DNA from: JAHEEM01 sp036396795
GTDB lineage: Bacteria > Pseudomonadota > Gammaproteobacteria > Steroidobacterales > Rariloculaceae
NCBI GenBank assembly: GCA_036396795.1
Contig: DASWKF010000060.1
Span: 1 to 46,733, forward strand
Length of the DNA: 46,733 nt
Reading direction: 5' to 3'
Shown here: positions 1 to 6,892 of the stretch, one piece after another
How the letters are laid out: each line of letters starts with the position of its first letter
Position numbering within the stretch: the stretch's first letter is position 1
Program-made: the position numbers and the translations under genes
The notes under the pieces: model-generated
What the model saw: only the letters and a program-made list of their open reading frames with translations
The model's database searches: none
Told to the model about the DNA's origin: nothing

Positions 1-537
1 GGCGATGGCCAGGCGGACCTGGAGAACCATGGGGGTGAATACAAGGCGGTATACGCCTATTCGCTCGATCATTACGACTACTGGCGCGGAGCTCTGAATC
101 GAGTCGACATGCCTTATGGGCAATTCGGCGAGAACCTCACGGTTTCTGAGCTCGACGAGTTCGACTCATGTATTGGCGACCAACTTCGGATAGGAAGTGC
201 TCTTTTCACGATCACTCAGCCGCGAGTGCCCTGCTTCAAACTTGGTATTCGACTCGGTGACGAGAAGATGCCGAGGTTGTTCTCGGAGTCGGCGCGTACA
301 GGGTTCTATCTTAGAGTGCTCCGCACAGGTGTGATCGAGGCGGGAGACACTGTGGACGTGATCGGACGTGGGCGCGGTCGGGTGGCAGTACGAACACTCT
401 TCGAAGCATACGTGAGACCGGGGCGTGAAAATATGGCACAGACGTTGATCCAGGCCCTCGAAGTGCCGGAGCTCTCACCGGAGTGGCATACGCACATCAC
501 CGAGCGCTTGCAGCATAGCCGGAGAGGAGCAAGCTAA
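1..537 (+). CDS. MOSC domain protein, YiiM-like, 5'-truncated by window edge
   Basis: The frame is open from base 1, so the gene begins to the left of the window. The visible 178 residues read as the MOSC domain fold of YiiM/MOSC sulfurase-C-like proteins: an HGGEYKAVYAYS segment, then YGQFGENLTV, then a conserved Cys in the PRVPCFKLGIR segment. MOSC domains bind the molybdenum cofactor or carry persulfide sulfur; YiiM-type members act in reduction of N-hydroxylated compounds. The stop codon TAA lies inside the 5' arm of an attC site, the normal position for a cassette gene, so this is probably the gene of one integron cassette. The substrate cannot be inferred from sequence. An internal ATG at 109 is not the true start because family sequence continues upstream of it. 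Confidence 0.88.
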   Translation, partial: GDGQADLENHGGEYKAVYAYSLDHYDYWRGALNRVDMPYGQFGENLTVSELDEFDSCIGDQLRIGSALFTITQPRVPCFKLGIRLGDEKMPRLFSESARTGFYLRVLRTGVIEAGDTVDVIGRGRGRVAVRTLFEAYVRPGRENMAQTLIQALEVPELSPEWHTHITERLQHSRRGAS

Positions 538-648
538 CCGGATGTTGGAGCGGACTGTGGAAGCTCATCGCGCGGGGCGGTGCTGTGCAGCATGCGCCCG
601 CGTCGCGCCGGACAGCTCGTCGCGCGGGCGCTCAATACCGCGTTAGGC
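532..648 (+). other. attC recombination site 1 (117 bp)
   Basis: The left arm starts AGCTAACCGGATGTTGGAGCG and the right arm ends CGCTCAATACCGCGTTAGGC. The reverse complement of the right arm matches the left with single extra bases, as expected for the R/L boxes with extrahelical bases. The right core GTTAGGC fits GTTRRRY; the left core AGCTAAC deviates by one base. The middle is GC-rich and can fold. Confidence 0.8.
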
Positions 649-651
649 GAC

Positions 652-1005
652 ATGGATGGCATTCCGCTCAATTCGACGGGAGTTGCGGTTCTCGCTGCCG
701 TCTTGGTGGCCGGGATTCTGGCTGCAAAATGGTTTCGTGGTTCTTTTCGAATGCCGCCGCAGAAGGCTTTTCGGTGTGCGCGTTGTTCGTCAGTGGAGTC
801 GCATACGAAGCGCACAATAGAAGCGTGGCGCGCTGGGAAATCCAAGCTGTTCTGCGGTGCCTGTCACGCCCAATGGTTGAAGTCGCAACCGTCGCACGCG
901 ACTGGCGCATATTCGAGGTCCGGATGCTTGAGTGTACTGGTCGTCGCGGCGCTACTTCCAGGGCTCGCGATTGTGGCGTATTTTTGTATCTGTCGCATCG
1001 CCTAA
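652..1005 (+). CDS. Zinc-ribbon membrane protein in a cassette, unknown function
   Basis: This 117-residue protein is not one I recognise. Residues 10-27 form a hydrophobic segment. A zinc-ribbon-like part follows with Cys pairs C42-x2-C45 and C68-x2-C71, and a second membrane segment spans about 92-112. The two helices would place the metal-binding loop on one side of the membrane. The start chosen is ATG 652, a few bases after the attC1 core. The frame is open back to 580, but that lies inside attC1 and would belong to the previous cassette. The stop overlaps the next attC half site GCCTAAC. A metal-sensing or structural role is only a guess. Confidence 0.65.
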   Translation: MDGIPLNSTGVAVLAAVLVAGILAAKWFRGSFRMPPQKAFRCARCSSVESHTKRTIEAWRAGKSKLFCGACHAQWLKSQPSHATGAYSRSGCLSVLVVAALLPGLAIVAYFCICRIA

Positions 1006-1328
1006 CATACAACAGGATGCAGCGAGCGCGGGATGCGTAAAGTGCCACTTCGGATACGTGCATCGCTCACGAACAGGAACGACGTTGCGACCCACTAGAT
1101 CCGGTTTGATGGTGCTGCTATTTGCATTGGCACCTTATTCTTGCCGCAGCGACGGGAGTGCCTCAGCGCGCAGGCGCTCCCGAACCGACCCCGATGGCCA
1201 ACGACGATGTGGCCCGTCCCCAGAGGCTCAGGGGATGAGCTCGATCGCTCTAGTGACTGAACTCTCGATAGTCGACTATGCACGCCGGATGCCGGGCGTT
1301 AACCGTTAGTCGACGCATTGGAGGGGTC
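1000..1328 (+). other. Half attC site and 320-bp stretch without a convincing gene
   Basis: GCCTAAC at 1000-1006 is a perfect left attC core (RYYYAAC) joined to the stop of the preceding gene. No GTTRRRY partner with a matching arm follows within 150 bp. A hairpin (GAGCG/CGCTC and GATGC/GCATC arms, about 1024-1070) may be the remains of the site. A small frame at 1108-1309 begins with a lipoprotein-like leader ending ALAPYSC but has no homology I recognise. GTTAACC and GTTAGTC near 1298-1311 could be a decayed right core. Confidence 0.4.
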
Positions 1329-1688
1329 TTGCCACGAGTCGTGGACATCAGTTCGGGTGAGCACTATCAATGGGGCGCCGCGAGCGAGGGATGGCATCTG
1401 CTCAATCATGCTGATTTAAGTGTGATTCAGGAGCGCGTGCCTGCCGGTGATCGGGAGTGTCGGCATTTTCACTCCGCGGCGCGGCAATTCTTTTACATTT
1501 TGCAGGGCCAAGCCGTGCTGGAAGTTGAGGGGGCGCGCTTTGAGCTTGCGGCCGGACAGGGGCTGGAGGTTCCTCCTCGAGCAAAGCACCAGTTTATGAA
1601 CGAATCAACAAGTCCCGTTACATTCTTGGTGGTTTCTTCTCCTCGCGCACATGGCGATCGGACGGACGTTTTGAGCGAGCAGCGATGA
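1329..1688 (+). CDS. Cupin-domain protein (cassette)
   Basis: A small single-domain cupin of 119 residues. The first motif contains HFHSAARQFFYILQG and the second contains AAGQGLEVPPRAKHQF, giving His/His and a C-terminal His for a metal site in a double-stranded beta barrel. Start: TTG 1329 is preceded by GGAGGGG at a proper distance, whereas the earlier ATG at 1278 has no ribosome site and precedes any family sequence. Cupins of this type bind small molecules or act as isomerases or dioxygenases; no substrate is indicated. It sits among integron cassettes and shares codon bias with them. No clear attC separates it from the following HAD gene, so both could form one cassette. Confidence 0.75.
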   Translation: MPRVVDISSGEHYQWGAASEGWHLLNHADLSVIQERVPAGDRECRHFHSAARQFFYILQGQAVLEVEGARFELAAGQGLEVPPRAKHQFMNESTSPVTFLVVSSPRAHGDRTDVLSEQR

Positions 1689-1810
1689 ACGTTCTTTCTC
1701 GGCGTTGTGCCGGCCGGCTAGTTGTCGGTTGCAGCGGGCCGGGAGGGGAGCGCTGAGCTTGCAACCTATCGATGTGAGCGCGCGGCCGCTGAACAGCAGC
1801 GTGGTGCGAT

Positions 1811-2488
1811 ATGACGACCGCCGCTGAACCGACCGTGGTGTTTGACCTTGACGGCACACTCGTCCAGACCGAAGCGTTTGAAGGGAAGCTTTTCGCCGAG
1901 GCGATCCGCGACGTTGTCGGCGACGTTGAGATTGACACGTCCTGGCAGAGGTATCGCCACGTAACGGATGCAGGAATCGTAAGTCAGATTCTTGAAGAGC
2001 AAGGCTTGTCAGGGGTCGATGGCATAGCGGCAACAGTTCGTGCGGCATTTGGCGAAAAGATTCGGACGTATATTGCTAGCGGCAATCAATGTCCCGCTAC
2101 TCCGGGCGCCAGAGCCGCAATTGGGAGGTTGCGGGACAGTGGCCATAGGATTGGCATTGCGACTGGAGGCTGGGGACATACCGCACGGATGAAACTGGAA
2201 CGGGCAGGGATTTCGACTGAGAATCTCGTGTTGGCGACAAGCGACGACAGCTTCGATCGCGTCGAGATCATGCTCAGCTGCCTTCAGCAACTGGGAGGCA
2301 ACCCCGATCGCGTAATCTATGTGGGCGATGGTGTTTGGGATCTGGAGGCGAGCCGAAGAGCAGGTTGGGGTTTCGTCGGTATTGGAAAGAGACTGAAGGG
2401 GCGCTGCAACACATGGATCGCAGATTTCTTAGACCCAACGTGGTGCCTGACGTATAGCAACGCGTTGGAGCGAACGCGGGATGCATAA
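1811..2488 (+). CDS. HAD-family hydrolase (phosphatase-like, cassette)
   Basis: A 225-residue haloacid-dehalogenase-superfamily protein. Motif I is FDLDGTL near residues 11-17 (nucleophile and acid/base Asp), motif II is IATGG near 118-122, and motif IV is GDGVWDLEA with its acidic pair. A helical cap of about 70 residues lies between motifs I and II, as in phosphoglycolate phosphatase-like members. Small phosphate esters are the usual substrates; the specific one is unknown. The last residues, SNALERTRDA, are encoded by the attC arm that starts at 2452, so the cassette site supplies the C-terminus. It is an integron cassette gene with its own ATG but no strong ribosome site. Confidence 0.85.
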   Translation: MTTAAEPTVVFDLDGTLVQTEAFEGKLFAEAIRDVVGDVEIDTSWQRYRHVTDAGIVSQILEEQGLSGVDGIAATVRAAFGEKIRTYIASGNQCPATPGARAAIGRLRDSGHRIGIATGGWGHTARMKLERAGISTENLVLATSDDSFDRVEIMLSCLQQLGGNPDRVIYVGDGVWDLEASRRAGWGFVGIGKRLKGRCNTWIADFLDPTWCLTYSNALERTRDA

Positions 2489-2540
2489 CGTACCTTAAAG
2501 CTCAAGGTCGGTAACGCGTCGCTCAACGCGAGCGTTATAC
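2452..2540 (+). other. attC recombination site 2 (89 bp)
   Basis: The left arm is GTATAGC then CGCGTTGGAGCG (2461-2472). The right arm is CGCTCAACGCG followed by GTTATAC (2534-2540). The arms pair with one extra G, the typical extrahelical base. The cores deviate slightly from consensus (AGC for AAC, and T at the fifth position of GTTATAC). The HAD stop codon lies within the site. Confidence 0.75.
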
Positions 2541-2556
2541 GGCAAGGAGATAGTAG

Positions 2557-2853
2557 ATGATCCTCGAGTCAGCGCATCTTGATGTGAGGCCCGGCCAAGA
2601 GGATGCCTTTGAGACGGCTTTTGACATGGCCAAGGACATCATCGCATCCATGCCGGGGTTCATTTCTCTGGAATTGCAACGTTGCGTCGAAACCCAAAAT
2701 CGGTATCTGCTTCTTGTTCATTGGAGCACGCTGCAGGATCACACGATCGGTTTCAGATCATCTCCGGAATACCAGGAGTGGAAGACGCTACTCCATCACT
2801 TCTATGATCCATTCCCGACGGTAGAGCACTATGAAGCGCGGTTTGCCGTATAA
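2557..2853 (+). CDS. Antibiotic biosynthesis monooxygenase (ABM) domain protein (cassette)
   Basis: This 98-residue protein has the ferredoxin-like ABM fold. It begins MILESAHLDV, has the conserved PGFISLELQRC strand, then a VHWST strand and the FRSSPEYQEWK helix. ABM proteins are dimeric cofactor-free oxygenases or heme/quinone-handling proteins; many stand-alone members have unknown substrates. ATG 2557 is preceded by AAGGAG at 2544-2549. The gene sits exactly between attC sites 2 and 3, with 16 bases after one core and its stop inside the next, and is the cleanest complete cassette in the window. Confidence 0.85.
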   Translation: MILESAHLDVRPGQEDAFETAFDMAKDIIASMPGFISLELQRCVETQNRYLLLVHWSTLQDHTIGFRSSPEYQEWKTLLHHFYDPFPTVEHYEARFAV

Positions 2854-2906
2854 CAATGCGCTGCAAGGGACGTGCGAGGACGCATGCTCGAGCGCAGGCG
2901 TTAGGT
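2848..2906 (+). other. attC recombination site 3 (59 bp)
   Basis: The left arm GTATAACAATGCGCTGCAAG pairs with the right arm CTCGAGCGCAGGCGTTAGGT: TAAC/GTTA, then TGCGCT with an extra base, then CAAG/CTCG. The length matches the shortest class of attC. The right core GTTAGGT fits GTTRRRY. It is the best-formed attC here and the last one I can find. Confidence 0.82.
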
Positions 2907-3096
2907 CGCATCCATTGCGGGTTTTCGAACATCGCTATGGCTAGTCGTCGCGGCGCTAGCAGCGCACGGGCTGTTTGATTTCATCCATGGCCACTTGATA
3001 ATAAACCCAGGGGTACCCGCCTGGTGGCCTTCGTTTTGCCTCTCATACGATGTCGTGGCGGCCGCTTACCTTGCGTGGCTTCTGTCGCGCTCGTGA
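2905..3096 (+). pseudogene. Truncated hypothetical membrane protein (5' end missing)
   Basis: The frame ending at TGA 3094-3096 reads LWLVVAALAAHGLFDFIHG, then WWPSFCLSYDVVAAAYLAWLL. This resembles the C-terminal half of small multi-pass membrane proteins common in proteobacteria. Reading upstream, the frame runs into a TAG inside attC site 3 with no ATG, GTG or TTG. The N-terminal half is therefore gone, cut at the cassette junction. It encodes at most about 63 codons and is most likely non-functional. I name no function. Confidence 0.55.
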
Positions 3097-3205
3097 GTTC
3101 GTGCCACTGCGACCTAGCATTCGGTTGCAGCCGACGCACCCGCTCGGCGGCAAAGACCGATGAAACAAAGCAGAGGCAAGGACAGAAATGCAAGGAGTAA
3201 AAGAC

Positions 3206-3751
3206 ATGAAAGAAAAACAACGTGAAGAACTACTCAAAGCATTGAAAGCCCGTTTTGAGAAAAACATGAACCGCCATAAAGGTCTTGAATGGGCCAAAGT
3301 GCAAGCAAAGCTGGAAGCCAATACCGAGAAACTATGGTCGCTTAACGAAATGGAACGAACGGGCGGTGAACCGGATGTCGTTGGCTATGATAAGAAGACC
3401 GGCGAATACATTTTCTATGATTGTTCAGCGGAAAGCCCCAAAGGCCGCAGAAGTGTTTGTTACGACCGCGAAGCGCTGGAGTCAAGGAAAGAACATAAAC
3501 CGAAAAATAACGCTATTGATATGGCTGCTGCCATGGGCATTGAAATTCTAACGGAAGAACAGTATCGAGAGCTGCAGAAACTTGGAAAGTTCGATGCGAA
3601 AACATCGAGCTGGATGAAAACACCTCCTGAGATTAGAAAACTCGGTGGTGCCATCTTTGCTGATTTCCGCTACGGCAACGTCTTCGTGTATCACAACGGT
3701 GCGCAATCTTATTATGGTGCCAGGGCGTTCCGTGGCTCGCTAAGGGTCTAG
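3206..3751 (+). CDS. DUF4256 family protein
   Basis: A 181-residue protein I recognise as DUF4256. Blocks typical of the family are the LEWAKVQAKLEAN segment, the MERTGGEPDVVG segment, YIFYDCSAESPKGRRS and the C-terminal YHNGAQSYYGARAFRGSLRV end. No catalytic chemistry is established. ATG 3206 is preferred over ATG 3188 because AAGGAG (3191-3196) lies 8 bases before it. Base composition is clearly richer in A/T and in AAA/GAA codons than the neighbours, a sign of recent transfer from a lower-GC donor. It may be a last, attC-less cassette or an independent insertion. Confidence 0.85.
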   Translation: MKEKQREELLKALKARFEKNMNRHKGLEWAKVQAKLEANTEKLWSLNEMERTGGEPDVVGYDKKTGEYIFYDCSAESPKGRRSVCYDREALESRKEHKPKNNAIDMAAAMGIEILTEEQYRELQKLGKFDAKTSSWMKTPPEIRKLGGAIFADFRYGNVFVYHNGAQSYYGARAFRGSLRV

Positions 3752-3769
3752 AGTTTGGGTAAGGACTCG

Positions 3770-4783
3770 ATGAAAACAGGCCACGCTTCCGTTCCCACTG
3801 AAGTCACGCGCCGAACCGTTCTGGCGGCTGGCGTAGCAGGCGGCGCGCTCGCAGCAGGCATTCCCGCGTTCGCTCAGCAACCTGCACCGGCGCAACAAAC
3901 ACCACGCGCCAAGGGCCCAGCCGTGTGGCTCGACATGGACCAGGCCGACCTGGACGCCGCGTATGATCAGATCAACTACGCGCCGAATTTCTCACAGATC
4001 GTCGAGCGCTACGCTACGAATAGCGAGGCCGTCCGTGCTCGTCTGGGGGCGCCGCGGCGCTACGCCTACGGCCCCACACCGATCGAAGCGCTGGATGTCT
4101 ACACGACCAATCGGGCCAACGCGCCAATCAACGTCTTCATCCATGGCGGGGCCTGGCGCGGCGGGCTTGCCGAGAATTTCGGTTTCCCGGCCGAGTTGTT
4201 CGTTCACGCCGGCGCTCACTACGTGGTGCCCGACTTCATCAATGTGGTCGAAGCCGACGGGAATCTGATGCCGATGGCCGACCAGGTACGCCGAGCGGTT
4301 GCATGGGTGTATCGAAACGCCTCGAGCTTCGGGGGCGATCCCACGCGTATTTATGTATCGGGCCACTCCTCAGGTGGTCATCTGGCCGGCGTTGTGCTCG
4401 TCACCGACTGGCGCAAGGACTTCGCTCTGCCTGCCGACACTGTGAAAGGCGGCTTGTGCTGCAGCGGTATGTTCGATCTGAAACCGGTTCGTCTCTCGGC
4501 GCGAAGCTCGTATGTCGACTTCACCGACGAGGTCGAGCAGGCGCTGAGCTCGCAGCGTCATTTCGACAGGCTCAACACCCCGGTCATCGTCGCCTACGGA
4601 ACGCTCGAGACGCCGGAGTTCCAACGTCAATCGCGCGATTTCGCTGCTGCGGTGCAGGCCGCAGGCAAGCCCGCGCAGCTCCTCGTCGGCGAGGGCTACA
4701 ACCACTTCGAGATCCTGGAGACGTTCGCTAATCCTTACGGTCTCCTGGGGCGCGCGGTATTGGCGCAGATGAACCTGTCCTAA
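3770..4783 (+). CDS. TAT-exported alpha/beta hydrolase, arylformamidase-like
   Basis: A 337-residue alpha/beta hydrolase of the BD-FAE/kynurenine-formamidase-like group. An N-terminal TAT signal (TRRTVLAAG, then a hydrophobic stretch to about residue 35 ending AFAQQ) indicates folded export to the periplasm. The oxyanion motif HGGAWRGG is at 125-132, the nucleophile elbow GHSSGG has Ser200, and the likely catalytic His is in YNHFE (His312). Relatives hydrolyse N-formylkynurenine or carboxyl esters; export argues against a role in tryptophan catabolism and for an extracytoplasmic esterase. ATG 3770 follows TAAGGA; an in-frame TTG at 3755 is less likely. A small hairpin (GCATCG/CGATGC, 4784-4800) follows the stop. 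Confidence 0.85.
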   Translation: MKTGHASVPTEVTRRTVLAAGVAGGALAAGIPAFAQQPAPAQQTPRAKGPAVWLDMDQADLDAAYDQINYAPNFSQIVERYATNSEAVRARLGAPRRYAYGPTPIEALDVYTTNRANAPINVFIHGGAWRGGLAENFGFPAELFVHAGAHYVVPDFINVVEADGNLMPMADQVRRAVAWVYRNASSFGGDPTRIYVSGHSSGGHLAGVVLVTDWRKDFALPADTVKGGLCCSGMFDLKPVRLSARSSYVDFTDEVEQALSSQRHFDRLNTPVIVAYGTLETPEFQRQSRDFAAAVQAAGKPAQLLVGEGYNHFEILETFANPYGLLGRAVLAQMNLS

Positions 4784-4848
4784 GCATCGATGAGCGATGC
4801 GGAAGCAACTCGTCAGCGACGAAATTGCACCGGACGAGAACCTCGGTC

Positions 4849-5466
4849 ATGCGGACAAGCATTGACGTAGAAACCCTCGAGCGCGACTCGCTCGACGAGA
4901 TAGTCACCGTGCTGACCGATGCCTTCGGAGACTATCCCGTGATGCGCTACGTCATAGGTCCCTCGGAAAGCTACTCGGAGCAGCTTCCGCTCCTGGTCCA
5001 CTTGTTCGCGAGCGGGCGCGCATTGCGCCGAGAGCCGATGTTCGGCGTGCGGGCTTCCGACGGATCGCTCGCGGCCGTGGCGCTGGCCACGCCTCCGGAC
5101 TCGATCGATCCGCCGGACGAGTTTCTGACGCTTCGCGAGCGCGCGTGGTCGCAACTGGGAGCGGATGCCCGCAGACGCTATGAAACATTGGTCGATGTTT
5201 GGAGCGCCTGTGCCGCGACCGGCCGGCACCATCATCTCAACATGATCGGCGTGAGGCGGGCGTTTCGGGGCACGGGGCTGGGGAAGCTCCTGCTCGAAGC
5301 CGTGATTGCGATGGCCGAATCGGACCCCTCCTCGACCGGCGTCGACCTCACGACCGAGCTTGCCGGAAATCTCGCTTTCTATCAGCGATTCGGGTTCCGG
5401 GTGATAGCCGATGCGCACGCGACGCCGGAGCTTCATACCTGGACCTTATTTCGGGCACTCGGGTGA
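4849..5466 (+). CDS. GNAT-family N-acetyltransferase
   Basis: A 205-residue acetyltransferase. The acetyl-CoA-binding motif A is visible as IGVRRAFRGTGLGKLLLEAV (R/Q-x-x-G-x-G/A type). It is followed by the AGNLAFYQRFGFRVIAD segment typical of motif B, in which the YQRFGF block is highly conserved. The acceptor substrate is not predictable. The start is set at ATG 4849; TTG 4825 in the same frame would add eight residues and neither has a strong ribosome site. It is followed after 37 bases by an unrelated membrane protein and does not form an obvious pathway with its neighbours. Confidence 0.82.
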   Translation: MRTSIDVETLERDSLDEIVTVLTDAFGDYPVMRYVIGPSESYSEQLPLLVHLFASGRALRREPMFGVRASDGSLAAVALATPPDSIDPPDEFLTLRERAWSQLGADARRRYETLVDVWSACAATGRHHHLNMIGVRRAFRGTGLGKLLLEAVIAMAESDPSSTGVDLTTELAGNLAFYQRFGFRVIADAHATPELHTWTLFRALG

Positions 5467-5503
5467 CATGCGCCGACCGCACCGGCCTGGGAGAAACGCC
5501 GGC

Positions 5504-5998
5504 ATGAGCAAGAGCTTCCCGCTCGCACCGATGTCCTCGCCGATCTTGGTACTGACGGTGCTTCTCCTCGCGTTGCCGTTCGCGCTGCTCGCCGGCGCGC
5601 TGTACTGGACTCCCTTCCTCGCCGTGCCGGCCCTGCTCATGATCGCCTCATATGCTTGGGTCTGGCTCCGGTTCCGACCCAGCCAGTTTACCGTCGACAA
5701 CAGTGGGCTCCTGATCACCTGGCCCCTCAAGCGCCGTCGAATCCGCCGCGAGGAGATCTCGGGCGTGCGAGTCCTGAACGGGCCGGAGCTGAAGAGAGAG
5801 ATCGGATGGGGTCTGCGGGTCGGTGCCGGCGGCCTCTGGGGAGGCTTCGGCTGGCTCTGGACCAAGCGGCGAGGAATCGTCCAGATGTACGTCTCGCGCA
5901 CCGACCGCTTCGTCTGGATCGAGCGCGTTGGGCGCCGGCCCTGGCTCATCACGCCGGAGCAGCCCGAATCGTTTGCGCGCAGCCTATCGAGTAGGTGA
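5504..5998 (+). CDS. Membrane protein with PH-like domain (bPH family-like)
   Basis: A 164-residue protein with two hydrophobic helices (about 12-33 and 36-56) near the N-terminus. A soluble beta-rich part follows that resembles bacterial PH-like domains anchored to the inner membrane: QFTVDNSGLLITWPLKRRRI, then REEISGVRVL, and a Trp-rich VWIERVGRRPWLITPEQPE end. The last segment (rigorously placed positive charges and TPEQPEx2F) is typical of the group. Role unknown. ATG 5504 has GGGAGA at 5489-5494; the open frame upstream to 5411 overlaps the GNAT gene and is not expected to be translated. Confidence 0.65.
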   Translation: MSKSFPLAPMSSPILVLTVLLLALPFALLAGALYWTPFLAVPALLMIASYAWVWLRFRPSQFTVDNSGLLITWPLKRRRIRREEISGVRVLNGPELKREIGWGLRVGAGGLWGGFGWLWTKRRGIVQMYVSRTDRFVWIERVGRRPWLITPEQPESFARSLSSR

Positions 5999-6028
5999 AT
6001 ATCTCGAATAGGATTCGGGAGAGTTGCG

Positions 6029-6418
6029 ATGACCATTCATCTCGACCACACGATAGTGCCCTCTCGCGATCAGGCGGCTTCGGCGAAGCTGCTGGCCGAG
6101 CTTCTCGGCGTTTCATGGGCGGAATCGGCGCTCGGGCCGTTCTCGCCGGTCTACGTCAATGACGGGCTGACGCTCGATTTCATCGATTCGGACGAGGCCA
6201 TCCCGACAAATCACTACTGCTTCCGCGTAACCGACGACGAGTTCGACACCATACTCGGGCGGATCAGGGCCGCCGGCATCGCGTACCGCAGCAACCCGCA
6301 CGGCCCGGCCGACATGAAGATAAACACGGACTACGGCGGCAGGATCGTTTATTGGGGCCAGCCTGACGGTCACGTCTGGGAGATTCTGACCGTGAGCTAC
6401 GCACGTCAGTCGAAGTGA
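6029..6418 (+). CDS. VOC-superfamily protein (glyoxalase/dioxygenase fold)
   Basis: A 129-residue single-domain VOC protein. It begins with the metal-binding strand IHLDHTIV. It then has the AKLLAELLG helix, the central FSPVYVNDGLTLDF strand, the HYCFRVTDDEFDTIL helix and a C-terminal GRIVYWGQPDGHVWEILT strand carrying the usual Glu metal ligand. Such proteins include glyoxalase I, fosfomycin/bleomycin resistance proteins and extradiol dioxygenases; nothing distinguishes the activity here. It lies 30 bases after the PH-like gene, with GAGAG before the ATG, and is followed by a cupin gene, so the 5.5-7.7 kb plus-strand genes may be co-transcribed. Confidence 0.85.
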   Translation: MTIHLDHTIVPSRDQAASAKLLAELLGVSWAESALGPFSPVYVNDGLTLDFIDSDEAIPTNHYCFRVTDDEFDTILGRIRAAGIAYRSNPHGPADMKINTDYGGRIVYWGQPDGHVWEILTVSYARQSK

Positions 6419-6458
6419 TCGAACGTGCCGCGGAAGATTTCCCGCTCCGGAGAACGCG

Positions 6459-6881
6459 ATGAGTGCTAAGCGTCCAGAAGCTACCCGTGTCGCGGTTTTC
6501 CTGCCTCCGGGCGCCGGGCGGCCGTATCCGATGGGCCGCATCAGCGCCGTCTTCAAGGCAGACGGCGCGGAAACGGCGGGTAAGTACTCCATCTCCGAGT
6601 GGTGGCTCGAGCCGCACACGCAGGGACCCGGAGCGCACGCCCATGACGAGGACGACGTCTTCTACGTCATCGAGGGCACGATGAGCTTCCTGATAGGAGA
6701 CCGCTGGGTCGATGCACCGACGGGATCCTTCGTGCTGGCGCCGGCCGGTATCACGCACGATTTCGAGAACCGGACTTCGAGCCGCGCCGGCGTCCTGAAT
6801 TTTTCCGCGCCGGGCGATTTCGAGGAGAGCATGCCCGCAATCGCCGAGTGGTTCGCCGAGCATCCGCCGGGAGCCGCTTGA
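6459..6881 (+). CDS. Cupin-domain protein
   Basis: A 140-residue cupin_2-type protein. The metal-binding motif 1 is seen as GAHAHDEDDVFYVIEGTM with His-x-His and a later Glu. Motif 2 is FVLAPAGITHDFEN, supplying the last His. The N-terminal region (VFLPPGAGRPYPMG) is longer than in minimal cupins. Function is unassigned; such proteins are isomerases, dioxygenases or sensors. The stop TGA overlaps the TTG just upstream of the next acetyltransferase gene, and the 12-base gap to its ATG suggests one transcript. Confidence 0.83.
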   Translation: MSAKRPEATRVAVFLPPGAGRPYPMGRISAVFKADGAETAGKYSISEWWLEPHTQGPGAHAHDEDDVFYVIEGTMSFLIGDRWVDAPTGSFVLAPAGITHDFENRTSSRAGVLNFSAPGDFEESMPAIAEWFAEHPPGAA

Positions 6882-6892
6882 CGGACGCGTGC

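Larger units (their letters stand above)
1..2906 (+). mobile_element. Integron gene-cassette array (distal part)
   Basis: Short unrelated genes, all on the plus strand, alternate with imperfect inverted repeats ending in GTTA-type cores. Clear attC sites lie at 532-648, 2452-2540 and 2848-2906, with a half site at 1000-1006 and a doubtful one near 1648-1710. The gene stops fall in or next to the attC 5' arms, as in integron cassettes. No integrase or attI is visible; by the usual geometry, with cassette genes reading away from intI, it would be upstream of base 1. Confidence 0.78.

Noticed and set aside
1108..1309. Possible 66-residue lipoprotein starting near 1108
   Set aside because: Leader looks lipoprotein-like but the rest is Arg/Ser-rich with no ribosome site or recognisable family; left as part of the intergenic entry.
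1648..1710. Possible fourth attC between the cupin and HAD genes
   Set aside because: Weak arm pairing (8 of 12) and a poor right core GTTGTGC; not strong enough to call.
4784..4800. Short hairpin after the alpha/beta hydrolase considered as an attC or terminator
   Set aside because: Six-bp stem without core motifs or T run; only noted with the gene.
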